Origin: Desulfosediminicola flagellatus
GTDB lineage: Bacteria > Desulfobacterota > Desulfobulbia > Desulfobulbales > Desulfocapsaceae
DNA: 64,000 nucleotides
Reading direction: 5' to 3'
NCBI RefSeq assembly: GCF_005116655.2
Contig: NZ_CP050698.1
Location: forward strand, 2,138,501 to 2,202,500
Part shown: positions 25,604 to 34,712 of the stretch, piece by piece
How positions within the stretch are numbered: position 1 is the stretch's first letter
Layout: each line of letters opens with the position of its first letter
The notes under the pieces: model-generated
Database searches by the model: none
Seen by the model: only the letters and a program-made list of their open reading frames with translations
Told to the model about the DNA's origin: nothing
Program-made: the position numbers and the translations under genes

Positions 25604-27142
25604 TTAGCGACCCTCTTTATATCTGCCAAAAAGTAGTGTTCTATGTTTCAAATGCGCCTTCAGGTCATGAGTAAGAAACTCAGGTGCGCATCGCCATTTC
25701 CAGTTTCCTTCAGGAACTCCCGGGCTGTTCATTTTACAATCATTGCCGAATCCTAAAATATCCTGTAGTGGAAAAATGGCCATAATACTCGTGGATGACA
25801 TTGCAAGGTAGATGAGGTCGTTATGGATTCCGAAGCTGTCGTGAAGGGTTTTGTTGGCCAACTGTTTCACCAAACTTCTTTGATGGTCATCCAGTCTGTC
25901 ACTCAGGAACCAGCCAACGGTTGTATCATTGTCATGGGTACCTGTATATACAATGCAATGTGTGGTCTCAAAATTGTGAGGAAGAAAAGCGTTGGAGCTA
26001 TCTCCATCAAAAGCAAATTGCAGTACTTTCATTCCAGGAAACTTGAGTTTATCACGAAGTTCGATGACCTCTGGCGTTATGATACCCAGGTCTTCTGCTA
26101 CGATTTCAAGTGTGCCGAGACGTTTTTCTATTTTATCGAAAAATTGTGAGCCAGGGCCCTTTAACCACTCACCGTCTATCGCGGTCTCATTCTCTGCAGG
26201 GATAGCCCAGAACGACTCAAAGGCTCTGAAATGATCTATTCGCGCAATATCGACAAGTTCAAAGACAACTGAGAAACGTTCCACCCACCAATCTTCGAGA
26301 TTTTTCTCTACCTCTGAAGATTTAGAGTTCCAGCGGTAAAGCGGGTTTCCCCATCGCTGTCCTGTTTCGCTGAAATAGTCAGGCGGCACTCCTGATACTA
26401 ATGTGGGTTTACCTGTGTTGGGATCAAGTTCAAATATATCCTGATGAGCCCATACGTCTACACTGTCGAGACCAACGTAGATGGGGATATCACCAAACAG
26501 GAGGATGTCGAGTTCAGTTGCCTTTTGTCTAAGTCGTTGCCACTGTGAATAAAAAATGAACTGTTCAAAGGTATAATATTCGATACTTACTTTAAGTAAT
26601 TCTCCGTATCGTTGTATTGCATCTGGAGTTCTTGCTGCGATATCTTCAGGCCACTCAAACCACGGATCATTGTTGTGGTGATCTTTCAGGGCCATAAATA
26701 TTGCATAATCACCAAGCCAGGAGTGACTCCGCTTGAATTCTGCCAAGTCGTGTGGCGGGTTTGCTGAAAACGTGGCAAACGCTTTCTTGAGAAGTCCACT
26801 TTTGTAGGTGACTACCAAAGAATAATCAGTAAAATACGGGGAAAAATCTGGTGGATTCTCCAGGTCTGACTTTTGGATCAGGCCGTCGTTGAACAATAGA
26901 TCGGGTGAGACCAGGAGAGGGGAGCCAGCAAAAGCTGACGTGCTCATGTAGGGTGAATTGTCAAAGAGAGAATTTGTTGGATTAAGAGGAAGGAACTGCC
27001 AGCAACTCTGGCCGCTCTCAGCTAGTACATGAAGGAAATCTATGCCAGCTGTACCTATGTCTCCAATACCATAAGGTGAGGGGAGAGAAGAGATGTGGGC
27101 GAGGATCCCACTACGTCTTTTTTCTGTTAGAATGGTTTTCAT
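25604..27142 (-). CDS. malQ: 4-alpha-glucanotransferase (GH77)
   Basis: This disproportionating enzyme transfers alpha-1,4-glucan segments during glycogen or maltodextrin use. At 512 residues it has the length of the DPE1/MalQ plant and bacterial type. Active-site blocks are visible: RSGILAHISSLPSPYGIGDIG at the N terminus, the nucleophile Asp in ARIDHFRAFESFWAIPA, the acid/base Glu in IVAEDLGIITPEV and the stabiliser Asp in YTGTHDNDTTVGW. It points away from rpoD and has no glycogen genes next to it. Confidence 0.95.
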   Translation of the reverse strand: MKTILTEKRRSGILAHISSLPSPYGIGDIGTAGIDFLHVLAESGQSCWQFLPLNPTNSLFDNSPYMSTSAFAGSPLLVSPDLLFNDGLIQKSDLENPPDFSPYFTDYSLVVTYKSGLLKKAFATFSANPPHDLAEFKRSHSWLGDYAIFMALKDHHNNDPWFEWPEDIAARTPDAIQRYGELLKVSIEYYTFEQFIFYSQWQRLRQKATELDILLFGDIPIYVGLDSVDVWAHQDIFELDPNTGKPTLVSGVPPDYFSETGQRWGNPLYRWNSKSSEVEKNLEDWWVERFSVVFELVDIARIDHFRAFESFWAIPAENETAIDGEWLKGPGSQFFDKIEKRLGTLEIVAEDLGIITPEVIELRDKLKFPGMKVLQFAFDGDSSNAFLPHNFETTHCIVYTGTHDNDTTVGWFLSDRLDDHQRSLVKQLANKTLHDSFGIHNDLIYLAMSSTSIMAIFPLQDILGFGNDCKMNSPGVPEGNWKWRCAPEFLTHDLKAHLKHRTLLFGRYKEGR

Positions 27143-27244
27143 ATGCTCGGCAGCTTTTGGTTTCTGGTTGTAAATACAATTGTCATTCTATGGGATTACC
27201 CGCATACATCCGAATGTGTTATGAAAAATTCGTAATAGCTGACC

Positions 27245-27272
27245 TTGTTTCATAGCAGATGAATGCTATAAT
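27245..27272 (+). promoter_or_regulatory. Strong extended -10 promoter
   Basis: TTGTTT (27245-27250) and TATAAT (27267-27272) are 16 bp apart, and TGC directly precedes the -10, giving the extended -10 form TGCTATAAT. It would start transcription near 27279, over 300 bp ahead of rpoD. Confidence 0.65.
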
Positions 27273-27278
27273 GTGTAT

Positions 27279-27488
27279 CTGAACTATTGACCACTTGCAG
27301 GTTACTGCATGTTTTTCATTACATAAGGTCTGTGGGGAACCCTATGCTTGTTATTGACTGGAATATCACTCAAATCGAGATCTGTTTTAAGGATTGCATT
27401 TATTCGGGGGATACGTTATATATGCATTCTTAAAATTTTTACGCTAGCGAAAGCCTTTTTTTTGCTGGCTTTTTTTTTGTTATGAATC
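27279..27488 (+). ncRNA. Candidate non-coding RNA of about 200 nt between malQ and rpoD
   Basis: A transcript from the 27245-27272 promoter would end at a terminator-like hairpin near 27455-27480, in which GCTAGC pairs with GCTGGC, or AAAGCC pairs with GGCTTT in a second register. It is followed by nine T. No frame of note lies inside. Local stems include TGCAG-GTTA-CTGCA and an imperfect AAGGATTGCAT/ATGCATTCTT pair. Size and position would suit a 6S-like or other regulatory RNA, but I do not recognise a conserved 6S, SRP or riboswitch core. It could instead be the attenuated leader of rpoD. Confidence 0.4.
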
Positions 27489-27601
27489 CAGTCATCCCAG
27501 CAATAGGTGCATGAACATCATATAACTGATGTGACCTATCCTCATATACTCAGTGTACTGTAATCTGTCTTTCAAATTCAAGTTAATGGAGTGGTAGCCC
27601 T

Positions 27602-28939
27602 GTGCTGTCTGAAATCAAAGAAAATCTGCTAAAAGCCGGTAAGTCTGAAGGTTGTATCAGTTTTAATGATCTTAATGAGTTATTACCTGATGAAATCAAA
27701 GATCCCACTGCCATAGAAAAGATCTTTAATTTTCTCGGTGCTCACGATATTGAAATCGTTACTGAAGAGAAATCCGGTGAAAAACGGACGTTATCCGGAG
27801 AGGTCTGGAAAAAGAAAGACGGCCTGGATCCCGATGATAATGCGGACGAGTTGGCCATGACCGCAAATATCTCCGATGACGAATCTCATGAAGCTGAGGA
27901 AACTACAACTACCTATCTCCGTGAGATGGGACGCTTTGACCTGCTGACTCCTGAGGAAGAGGCAAAGTACAGTAAGACAATCAGGCAAGGCTTTGAGAGT
28001 ATCATCGAGGCTGTTCGCGAAGAGAAATCCGGTGTAAAGGAACTCGCATTGATGCGGGAGAGGATTGATCTTTGGGAGAAGCGAGACCCTACGCTTAAGC
28101 CGAAGAAACAACAGCTTAATCTGATGCGTTACAGTGTTACCAGCGCTGCCCAGAAATATACTGATGTTAGAGAGTTGTTTGAGCTTCAGGCAAAAATTGA
28201 AGCATACAGCAGATCTATCGAAGTCGCTAAAGACACAATGATCAGGGCAAACCTCAGGCTGGTCGTTTCAATTGCCAAACGATATATGCATCAGGGGCTT
28301 ACTCTTGCCGATCTTATCCAGGAGGGTAACCTCGGTCTGATGCGTGCTGTTTTCCGTTTCGATTACACCAAAGGTAATAAGTTTTCTACATATGCGAGTT
28401 GGTGGATTCGTCAGGCAATAACCCGTGCAATTCTTGATAAAACACGAACCATTCGTCTACCGGTTCACTTTCTTGAACTGCGTAGTCAATTCTTTAAGGC
28501 GTTCTACGCGTTATATAAAGAGTTGGGTCGTGAGCCTACACCTCTCGAGATATCCAAGGCAACAAGTTTGCCAATGGACAAGATTCTCTCCATCCTTGAG
28601 GCGTCAAGAGAACCGATTTCTCTTGAAACTCCTGTTGGTGATGATGACTCTACCCTCGGTGATTTTCTTGAAAATCAAGAATCACAATCGCCATACGATG
28701 CGGTTCAGAATAGAGAACTTTCCGGAAGGGTTGAAGAAATTCTGTCTACCCTAAGTGAACGTGAAGAAAAAATTATTCGTCTCAGATTTGGTATTGGTGA
28801 AAAAGCAGAATACACTCTTGAAGAGATTGGAAAACGCTTTAACGTATCCCGTGAGCGAATTCGTCAGATCGAAAAGAAAGCGCTGAATAGGTTACGCCAC
28901 TCAAGTCGAAGAGATAAATTGAAATTTTTCATTGACTGA
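27602..28939 (+). CDS. rpoD: RNA polymerase sigma factor, sigma-70 family with region 1.1 (RpoD-like)
   Basis: The 445-residue protein directs RNA polymerase to promoters. In order it has a short region 1.1 (CISFNDLNELLPDE), region 1.2 (TTYLREMGRFDLLTPEEE) and region 2 (RANLRLVVSIAKRYMHQGLTLADLIQEGN, then FSTYASWWIRQAITRAI with the -10 residues). Region 3 follows (PVHFLELRSQFF), then region 4 (LEEIGKRFNVSRERIRQIE). The non-conserved insert of large primary sigmas is nearly absent, and region 3.0 differs from the usual PVHMIE pattern. It may be the primary sigma in reduced form or a second RpoD/RpoS-like factor. It starts at GTG 27602 after GGAG. A terminator follows. Confidence 0.88.
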   Translation: MLSEIKENLLKAGKSEGCISFNDLNELLPDEIKDPTAIEKIFNFLGAHDIEIVTEEKSGEKRTLSGEVWKKKDGLDPDDNADELAMTANISDDESHEAEETTTTYLREMGRFDLLTPEEEAKYSKTIRQGFESIIEAVREEKSGVKELALMRERIDLWEKRDPTLKPKKQQLNLMRYSVTSAAQKYTDVRELFELQAKIEAYSRSIEVAKDTMIRANLRLVVSIAKRYMHQGLTLADLIQEGNLGLMRAVFRFDYTKGNKFSTYASWWIRQAITRAILDKTRTIRLPVHFLELRSQFFKAFYALYKELGREPTPLEISKATSLPMDKILSILEASREPISLETPVGDDDSTLGDFLENQESQSPYDAVQNRELSGRVEEILSTLSEREEKIIRLRFGIGEKAEYTLEEIGKRFNVSRERIRQIEKKALNRLRHSSRRDKLKFFID

Positions 28940-28961
28940 TAATTTCAAAAAATTCAGATTT

Positions 28962-28996
28962 AAGCCGGGAGTACATCTTCCCCGGCTTTTTTTTTT
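28962..28996 (+). terminator. Intrinsic terminator of rpoD
   Basis: AAGCCGGG (28962-28969) pairs with CCCGGCTT (28981-28988) and is followed by a run of ten T. The T run ends 3 bases before the mqnE start codon. Confidence 0.9.
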
Positions 28997-28999
28997 GCC

Positions 29000-30103
29000 A
29001 TGAGAAAATACATAGAACAAGCAGGACTGGGGAATATTCTGGATAAGGTTGAGGCTGGTGAAAGGCTTTCAGTTGAAGATGGTATTCAACTCTACAATAG
29101 CCCGGATATCCTCGCTCTTGGTTATATGGCCAATATGGTGAGAAATCGCCTTAACGGTGATAAAACCTACTATATTTACAACCAGCATATTAATTATTCC
29201 AATATTTGCACAAACCTTTGTAAATTCTGCGCTTTCGGTAAGGAAAAGGGTGCAGACAAGGCATATGAGATGTCTGTTGAAGAGGTTAAGCAGAAGGTAC
29301 GTGACCGGCTTGATGAGCCGATTACTGAAGTTCACATGGTTGGCGGTATTCATCCGGACCTTCCTTTTGAATATTACCTGGATATACTGCGCGGAATAAA
29401 AGAGGTTAAACCTGAAATTCATATTCAGGCATTTACCTGTGTTGAAATTGCACATTTGGCTAAACTTGCCGATAAACCTGTGGCCGAGACACTTGAGATC
29501 TTGAAAGAAGCGGGCCTTGGTTCTATACCTGGCGGTGGAGCTGAGGTTTTCAGTACACGTATTCGTGAGTTGACCTGTGCGGATAAATTGCCGGGTAGGG
29601 ACTGGATTGAGATTGCCAAAATTGCTCACAAACAGGGACTAAATACCAATGCTACCATGCTCTACGGTCATATTGAAACCATAGAAGAGCGTGTTGAGCA
29701 TCTTAAAGCCTTACGCGATGCACAAGATGAGACTGGAGGTTTTCTTGCTTTCATTCCTCTGGCTTTTCATCCTCAAAACACAGAAATGTCGAGCCTCTCC
29801 CGCACAACAGGTATTGATGATCTGAAAAATGTTGCAGTAGCACGATTGTTTTTGGATAATTTCCCCCATATTAAAGCGTACTGGGTAATGATCGGGCCGA
29901 AACTTGCTCAGATCGCACTCTCTTTTGGTGCTGACGATATGGATGGCACTGTTAAAGAAGAAATTATCACGCATATGGCGGGTGCTGACACTGAGCAGGC
30001 TATCGGAAGCAACACCCTTGTTAAATTGATACGCGAAGCAGGGCGTCAACCTATTGAAAGGGGCACCCTCTATAATGTCATTAACGCCCACGATCAGGAG
30101 TAG
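29000..30103 (+). CDS. mqnE: Aminofutalosine synthase (radical SAM)
   Basis: MqnE joins 3-(1-carboxyvinyloxy)benzoate with the adenosyl radical to give aminodeoxyfutalosine in the futalosine route to menaquinone. The 367-residue protein has the radical-SAM Cys triad in NLCKFCAFGK after INYSNICT, VHMVGGIHPDLP, IPGGGAEVFS, and the MqnE-specific C-terminal HIKAYWVMIGPKLAQIALSFGADDMDGTV. No Shine-Dalgarno is visible: the ATG is 4 bases after the rpoD terminator T run. Expression may therefore depend on read-through or a promoter inside rpoD. It is followed 11 bp later by mqnC. Confidence 0.95.
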   Translation: MRKYIEQAGLGNILDKVEAGERLSVEDGIQLYNSPDILALGYMANMVRNRLNGDKTYYIYNQHINYSNICTNLCKFCAFGKEKGADKAYEMSVEEVKQKVRDRLDEPITEVHMVGGIHPDLPFEYYLDILRGIKEVKPEIHIQAFTCVEIAHLAKLADKPVAETLEILKEAGLGSIPGGGAEVFSTRIRELTCADKLPGRDWIEIAKIAHKQGLNTNATMLYGHIETIEERVEHLKALRDAQDETGGFLAFIPLAFHPQNTEMSSLSRTTGIDDLKNVAVARLFLDNFPHIKAYWVMIGPKLAQIALSFGADDMDGTVKEEIITHMAGADTEQAIGSNTLVKLIREAGRQPIERGTLYNVINAHDQE

Positions 30104-30114
30104 AAATAATACAT

Positions 30115-31185
30115 ATGAGTACTGATCGTATAGAGACAATTATCGCCAAAGTTGAAGCTGGGACACGCATAACTGATGATGAATTTCTACTGCTCGAAAA
30201 AGAAGCGGATATTCATCAGCTTGGTTTTCTGGCAAATTCGGTACGCCAGCGTCTTCATCCAGAAAAACACGTCACCTATGTGATTGACAGAAATATAAAC
30301 TACACTGATATTTGTATCTCCGCGTGTAAGTTTTGTGCTTTCTTTAAGGCACCGGAAGATAAGAGCGGCTATCTGTTGTCACAACAGGAGCTCGCAGATA
30401 AAATTCGTGAGACCCAGGAGCTTGGTGGAACACAAATTTTATTGCAGGGCGGTCTGCATCCAGATCTTCCGCTTGAATATTACGAAGATATGCTGCGTTT
30501 TATGAAAAGCACGGGGATTCACGTTCACGGCTTTTCTCCTCCTGAAGTGTGTCATTTTGCAGAGATCTCTAAACTCTCTATGCCCGAAGTACTCAGACGA
30601 TTGATAGATGCAGGTCTTGATTCTATCCCGGGCGGTGGTGCGGAAATTCTTAATGACAGAGTTCGACAGCTGACTGCACCTCGAAAGTGCTCTGCCGATG
30701 AATGGATAGCTGTTATGGAAGAGGCGCACAATCAGGGGTTGCGAACCACGGCGACGATGATGTTTGGTCATGTGGAAACTCCAGAAGAAAGACTTGAGCA
30801 TCTAAGAAGACTACGTGAGTTGCAGGATCGCACTGGCGGATTTACAGCATTTATTCCCTGGACGTTTCAGCCTGATAACACAGTGCTTGATAATATCACT
30901 AAGGTTGGTGCGGATGGATATCTTAAAATGCTGGCACTTTCGAGGGTATATTTGGATAATTTCAGCAGTGTTCAAGCTTCCTGGGTTACTCAGGGACCAA
31001 AGATAGCACAATTATCGCTCTATTTCGGAGCAAACGATTTTGGCAGTACCATGATTGAAGAAAATGTGGTGGCAGCAGCAGGTGTGAGTTTCAGGCTTTC
31101 AGAGCAGGAGATTCGCCGGCTGGTTACTGACGCAGGTTTTACACCAATGCAACGTCGAATGGACTACTCTCTTGTAGAGAAATAA
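30115..31185 (+). CDS. mqnC: Cyclic dehypoxanthinyl futalosine synthase (radical SAM)
   Basis: MqnC cyclises dehypoxanthine futalosine by a radical-SAM reaction, the third or fourth step of the futalosine pathway. The 356-residue protein is a paralogue of the preceding gene. It has the cluster motif in ISACKFCAFF, ILLQGGLHPDLPLEYYEDM, SIPGGGAEILNDRVR and the MqnC-type ending LYFGANDFGSTMIEENVVAAAG. It is tightly linked to mqnE and mqnA. MqnB, the nucleosidase that would act between them, is not in the window. Confidence 0.96.
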   Translation: MSTDRIETIIAKVEAGTRITDDEFLLLEKEADIHQLGFLANSVRQRLHPEKHVTYVIDRNINYTDICISACKFCAFFKAPEDKSGYLLSQQELADKIRETQELGGTQILLQGGLHPDLPLEYYEDMLRFMKSTGIHVHGFSPPEVCHFAEISKLSMPEVLRRLIDAGLDSIPGGGAEILNDRVRQLTAPRKCSADEWIAVMEEAHNQGLRTTATMMFGHVETPEERLEHLRRLRELQDRTGGFTAFIPWTFQPDNTVLDNITKVGADGYLKMLALSRVYLDNFSSVQASWVTQGPKIAQLSLYFGANDFGSTMIEENVVAAAGVSFRLSEQEIRRLVTDAGFTPMQRRMDYSLVEK

Positions 31186-31294
31186 AACGCAATATTCCGA
31201 GCAGTTACATGTGTAGTTCTTTGAGAGTTAGCATCAGCCACTCTTGTGTTAAGAATGTGTGGCTGATTTTATTGAATTCGATGTTGAGAATACG

Positions 31295-32140
31295 ATGAGT
31301 GAAAATACTGAAAACTGTGCCGTTAGAATTGGCATGGTGAATTATATTAATACCGCGCCAATCTATGAACCATGGAAACGGCGTGGCCCTGTTGATGGTT
31401 GGCATGTAGAAGAGGCGCCACCTTCAACCTTGAACAGGATGCTTGCAGTTGGCGAGCTGGATCTTGGCTTTGTATCCTGTTTTGAATATGCTGCTCATCC
31501 TGAGCAGTATAAGATATTACCTGATCTTTCTATCAGTGCTAATGGAGCTGTTGGTTCTGTTTTTCTTTTTTCGAAAATCCCTGTAAAGGATCTTGATGGT
31601 AAGCTTGTTTTGCTAAGTAGCCAGTCTGACACATCTGTAGCTCTCACCAAGGTTGTACTTGAGAAATTTCATGGTGTTCAACCTGAGTATGTTTCTGGTG
31701 AACTGGATGGTGATCTTCTCTTGAAATGTGAAGCACTACTTGCCATTGGGGATGACGCATTGAGGCTTGCCGCTGAAGGCGGTTTTACATGTCAGTTGGA
31801 TCTAGGTGAAGTCTGGAAGCAGCACACAGGTTTACCGTTTGTCTTTGCTGTCTGTGCAGTGCGACAGGATTTTTGTGAAAAGAGCCCTGAATTGCTGGAA
31901 AAAGTCCATACCCGTCTTCGGGAGTGCAGAGAAGAAGGAAATTCACGTTTAAGAGATATCTGTACTATTGCTGCACCACGCATTCCCATGGAAGTTGACA
32001 CGTGCATGGAATATCTCAAAGGTATAGAGTTCGATCTGGGTAATAAAAAGATCGAAGCGCTTGAGCAATTTTTCGGTTATCTCATCGAAAGAGGGGACGT
32101 ACCTGAATCTGCATTACCCTTGAAGATACATTCATTTTAG
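31295..32140 (+). CDS. mqnA: Chorismate dehydratase
   Basis: MqnA removes water from chorismate to give 3-(1-carboxyvinyloxy)benzoate, the first committed step of the futalosine pathway. The 281-residue protein has a periplasmic-binding-protein-like fold with VRIGMVNYINTAPIYEP at the N terminus, PSTLNRMLAVGELDLGFVSCFEYA, and LLAIGDDALRL. These fit the VitK2_biosynth family. The ATG at 31295 is preferred to an in-frame GTG at 31259 because the conserved core begins soon after it. It is 110 bp after mqnC on the same strand. Confidence 0.93.
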   Translation: MSENTENCAVRIGMVNYINTAPIYEPWKRRGPVDGWHVEEAPPSTLNRMLAVGELDLGFVSCFEYAAHPEQYKILPDLSISANGAVGSVFLFSKIPVKDLDGKLVLLSSQSDTSVALTKVVLEKFHGVQPEYVSGELDGDLLLKCEALLAIGDDALRLAAEGGFTCQLDLGEVWKQHTGLPFVFAVCAVRQDFCEKSPELLEKVHTRLRECREEGNSRLRDICTIAAPRIPMEVDTCMEYLKGIEFDLGNKKIEALEQFFGYLIERGDVPESALPLKIHSF

Positions 32141-32308
32141 TTAGTATACATTCGAATAGTTGACAGGTGATTCAAGGATTTGAGCTGTGTGTTTGATTTT
32201 ACAGCAGACATGTAGTTGATATTGAGCCAGGTGGTAGTTTTCGGATGGGAACGAGTTAACACATGATCAATTCTGGCTGCAAAGCTTACGTGATGGAGAT
32301 ATGTGATA

Positions 32309-32899
32309 ATGGCAAATCTAAAGAATACAACACCCAGAAAGCTGCTGCTCGCCATTACCGGTGCCAGCGGAATGCTTTTTGTGCGCTCATTTCTTGAGGA
32401 ACTACAAAAACTGGATGTGACTGTTCATGGAATTTGTTCAGATTCAGGCCGAAAGGTTTTGCAGATGGAGCAGCAGGTCGCACCCGAAGATCTTCCCGTT
32501 GTCAGTAATTGGTTTGATGAAAAAAATTTTGCTGCAGCGCCTGCTTCAGGTTCGAGTCATTATGATGGAATGGTTATTCTGCCATGTACAATGGGGACTC
32601 TCGGAGCAATCGCAGGAGGGTTATCCATTAACTTGATACACCGGGCTGCCGATGTAATGTTAAAGGAACGACGCAAACTGGTTTTGGCGGTACGGGAAAC
32701 TCCGTATAATCGTAACCATTTGCAGAACATGCTTAAGGTACATGACGCAGGGGCGGTTATTTGTCCACCGATGCCGGGCTTTTATATGAATCCCAAAAGT
32801 CTTGATGACGCAGTTCAGACCTTTTCCTGGCGGCTAGCTGACCAACTGGACTTAGAAATACCTGACAGAAAACGTTGGGGAGATCCGAATTTATGTTAA
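32309..32899 (+). CDS. ubiX: UbiX-type flavin prenyltransferase
   Basis: UbiX makes prenylated FMN, the cofactor of UbiD-type decarboxylases; in the futalosine pathway the UbiD homologue MqnL decarboxylates the naphthoate ring. The 196-residue protein has KLLLAITGASGMLFVRSFLEEL at the N terminus, MVILPCTMGTLGAIAGGLS, DVMLKERRKLVLAVRETPYN and CPPMPGFYMNPKSLDD. All are family signatures. The ATG at 32309 follows GGAGAT. No ubiD is in the window. The 6-bp overlap with the next gene indicates coupling to the prenyltransferase. Confidence 0.94.
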   Translation: MANLKNTTPRKLLLAITGASGMLFVRSFLEELQKLDVTVHGICSDSGRKVLQMEQQVAPEDLPVVSNWFDEKNFAAAPASGSSHYDGMVILPCTMGTLGAIAGGLSINLIHRAADVMLKERRKLVLAVRETPYNRNHLQNMLKVHDAGAVICPPMPGFYMNPKSLDDAVQTFSWRLADQLDLEIPDRKRWGDPNLC

Positions 32900-33753
32900 A
32901 GAAAATTGGAATTTTATTAGAGATGATCAAGTTTAAGCTGACCATCTTTGCTATGCCGTTTGCATTTACAGGCGCTTTTCTTGCCGGACGCGGCCTGCCT
33001 GACTGGAAAGTTTTTCTCTGGATTATTCTAGCAATGGCAGGTGCACGAACCTGTGCTATGGGTTTTAACAGGATTGTAGATCGAAAGTTTGATGGAGCCA
33101 ATCCGCGAACAGAAGCCAGAGCAATTCCGGCAGGTGAAGTGAGCATGGTTGAGGCCTCGGCAATGGTTGTTTTCGCCGGACTGATTTTTTTCTTTGCTTG
33201 CTACAGTCTTAACCCGCTTACCCTCGCTTTGTCTCCAGTTGCGCTTTTTCTCACATTATTCTATTCTTATACAAAACGATTCACAGCCTTATGTCATTTG
33301 GTTCTTGGGGTAGCTCTTGCTTTCTCTCCCCTTGGCGGTTGGGTTGCAGTTAAAGGGTCTCTTGTCGGATATCCTTGGGTACTCTCTTTAGGAGTGTTAT
33401 TCTGGGTGGCAGGGTTTGATACTATTTACGCATGTCTTGATGCTGATTTTGATAGAAAAATCGGTTTGCATTCGCTACCATCACGTATTGGTAAAAAACG
33501 TGCTTTTCGCCTTGCAGGTCTGTTTCATATACTTGCATTTGCCTTTTTTACGCTTACCGGTTTATATGCTCAGTTAAATGTATTTTATTTTATAGGTATT
33601 ATTCTGACTGCCGGTGCATTATTGTACCAGCACAAATTGGTAAATCCTGAAGATCTGTCCCGGATACATGTATCATTTTTCTCAATGAATGGATTCATCA
33701 GCGTCGCGTTGTTTTTTGCCACCTGGTTGGCACTTATTACGAATGGGGGTTGA
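32893..33753 (+). CDS. mqnP: UbiA-family prenyltransferase, probable MqnP
   Basis: This membrane enzyme adds the polyprenyl side chain to the aromatic ring in the late futalosine pathway. It has 286 residues and about eight to nine helices. Two Asp-rich prenyl-diphosphate sites are seen: GFNRIVDRKFDGANPRTEARA (NxxxDxxxD) and DTIYACLDADFDRKIGLHSLP. The ending resembles 4-hydroxybenzoate prenyltransferases. The ATG at 32893 overlaps the ubiX stop region. Context with mqnE, mqnC, mqnA and ubiX favours MqnP over ubiquinone synthesis, but the acceptor is inferred. Confidence 0.88.
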   Translation: MLKKIGILLEMIKFKLTIFAMPFAFTGAFLAGRGLPDWKVFLWIILAMAGARTCAMGFNRIVDRKFDGANPRTEARAIPAGEVSMVEASAMVVFAGLIFFFACYSLNPLTLALSPVALFLTLFYSYTKRFTALCHLVLGVALAFSPLGGWVAVKGSLVGYPWVLSLGVLFWVAGFDTIYACLDADFDRKIGLHSLPSRIGKKRAFRLAGLFHILAFAFFTLTGLYAQLNVFYFIGIILTAGALLYQHKLVNPEDLSRIHVSFFSMNGFISVALFFATWLALITNGG

Positions 33754-33754
33754 T

Positions 33755-34615
33755 ATGTATGATCGTTTGTTGATAGCTGCATGTTGTTTTGCGTTATTAC
33801 TGCCATCAGCAGTTCTTGCAAATAGTGCAGAAGAAGACAACGCGGATTCTGCTGAGAGAGATATTCCATATGGGATAATTGATCAGTCGCTTGTACCAAT
33901 CGCCTATGCAGGGACAGAAAAATTCAAATACGAAGTATCATATACCGGCGGAATCACACTCGGCGAACTTCATCTGGAGATTCGACGCATACCAGGTACC
34001 ACCGATGACTATGAGATCTACGCGTTGGTAAGTACCGAGGATACCTTTTTCAACAGTATATACCCCGTTCGGGACGTCCACGTTACCCGCGTTAAAGGAA
34101 AGGAACGACTACCTTACTTTTATGAAGTGTGGCAAAAAGAAGGGCACAGCTATGAAGCACATAAGCAGATTAGTTATGACCAGATCGTGGGCCAGGTGCA
34201 GTATCAGAAAAATGAAAGTGATCCTATAGAATACGAAGTCGGCGGACCTGTACATAATGAGTTCAGCTCATTTTTTGGTAGTCGGTTAATGGATTTTCAG
34301 ATTGGGAATTCATTTTTAATACCGACATTTGCTGATAAACGGCGGGTAGAAGTTGAAGTCAAAATTCTAGGAAGAGATCATTTCAAAAAGACGGTGCTTG
34401 GATCGGTAGATACTGTAGAGGTGTCTCCAATTCTCAAGTTTAAGGGTCTTTACGATAAACGTGGAGATACCACTATCTGGTATACCAACGACGAGTGCCG
34501 CGTTCCTGTTAAGATTACGTCAAATCTAGCTATTGGCTCAATAACATCCACATTATTGTCGTATGACAATCCTGTATGTACGAGATATACGCCAATCGCC
34601 AAACTATCTAATTAG
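33755..34615 (+). CDS. Secreted DUF3108 protein
   Basis: The 286-residue protein has a signal peptide (LLIAACCFALLLPSAVLANS) and a mature DUF3108-type beta-rich domain: EKFKYEVSYTGGITLGELHLEI, YEIYALVSTEDTFFNSIYPVRD, and near the end GLYDKRGDTTIWYTNDECRVPVKI. The family is exported and has no proven activity. ATG 33755 begins 2 bp after the prenyltransferase stop and has a purine-rich GGGGG upstream, so it belongs to the menaquinone gene string. The reason for that linkage is unknown. Confidence 0.85.
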   Translation: MYDRLLIAACCFALLLPSAVLANSAEEDNADSAERDIPYGIIDQSLVPIAYAGTEKFKYEVSYTGGITLGELHLEIRRIPGTTDDYEIYALVSTEDTFFNSIYPVRDVHVTRVKGKERLPYFYEVWQKEGHSYEAHKQISYDQIVGQVQYQKNESDPIEYEVGGPVHNEFSSFFGSRLMDFQIGNSFLIPTFADKRRVEVEVKILGRDHFKKTVLGSVDTVEVSPILKFKGLYDKRGDTTIWYTNDECRVPVKITSNLAIGSITSTLLSYDNPVCTRYTPIAKLSN

Positions 34616-34712
34616 TGTTTTTTTTCGGATTGTATTTTCTTATTGTGGGAGATAGTAATTCGAGAATTGGTTAACGTGTTTTTTTATAACGTCTTTTGAG
34701 GAGTAGGAGAGA

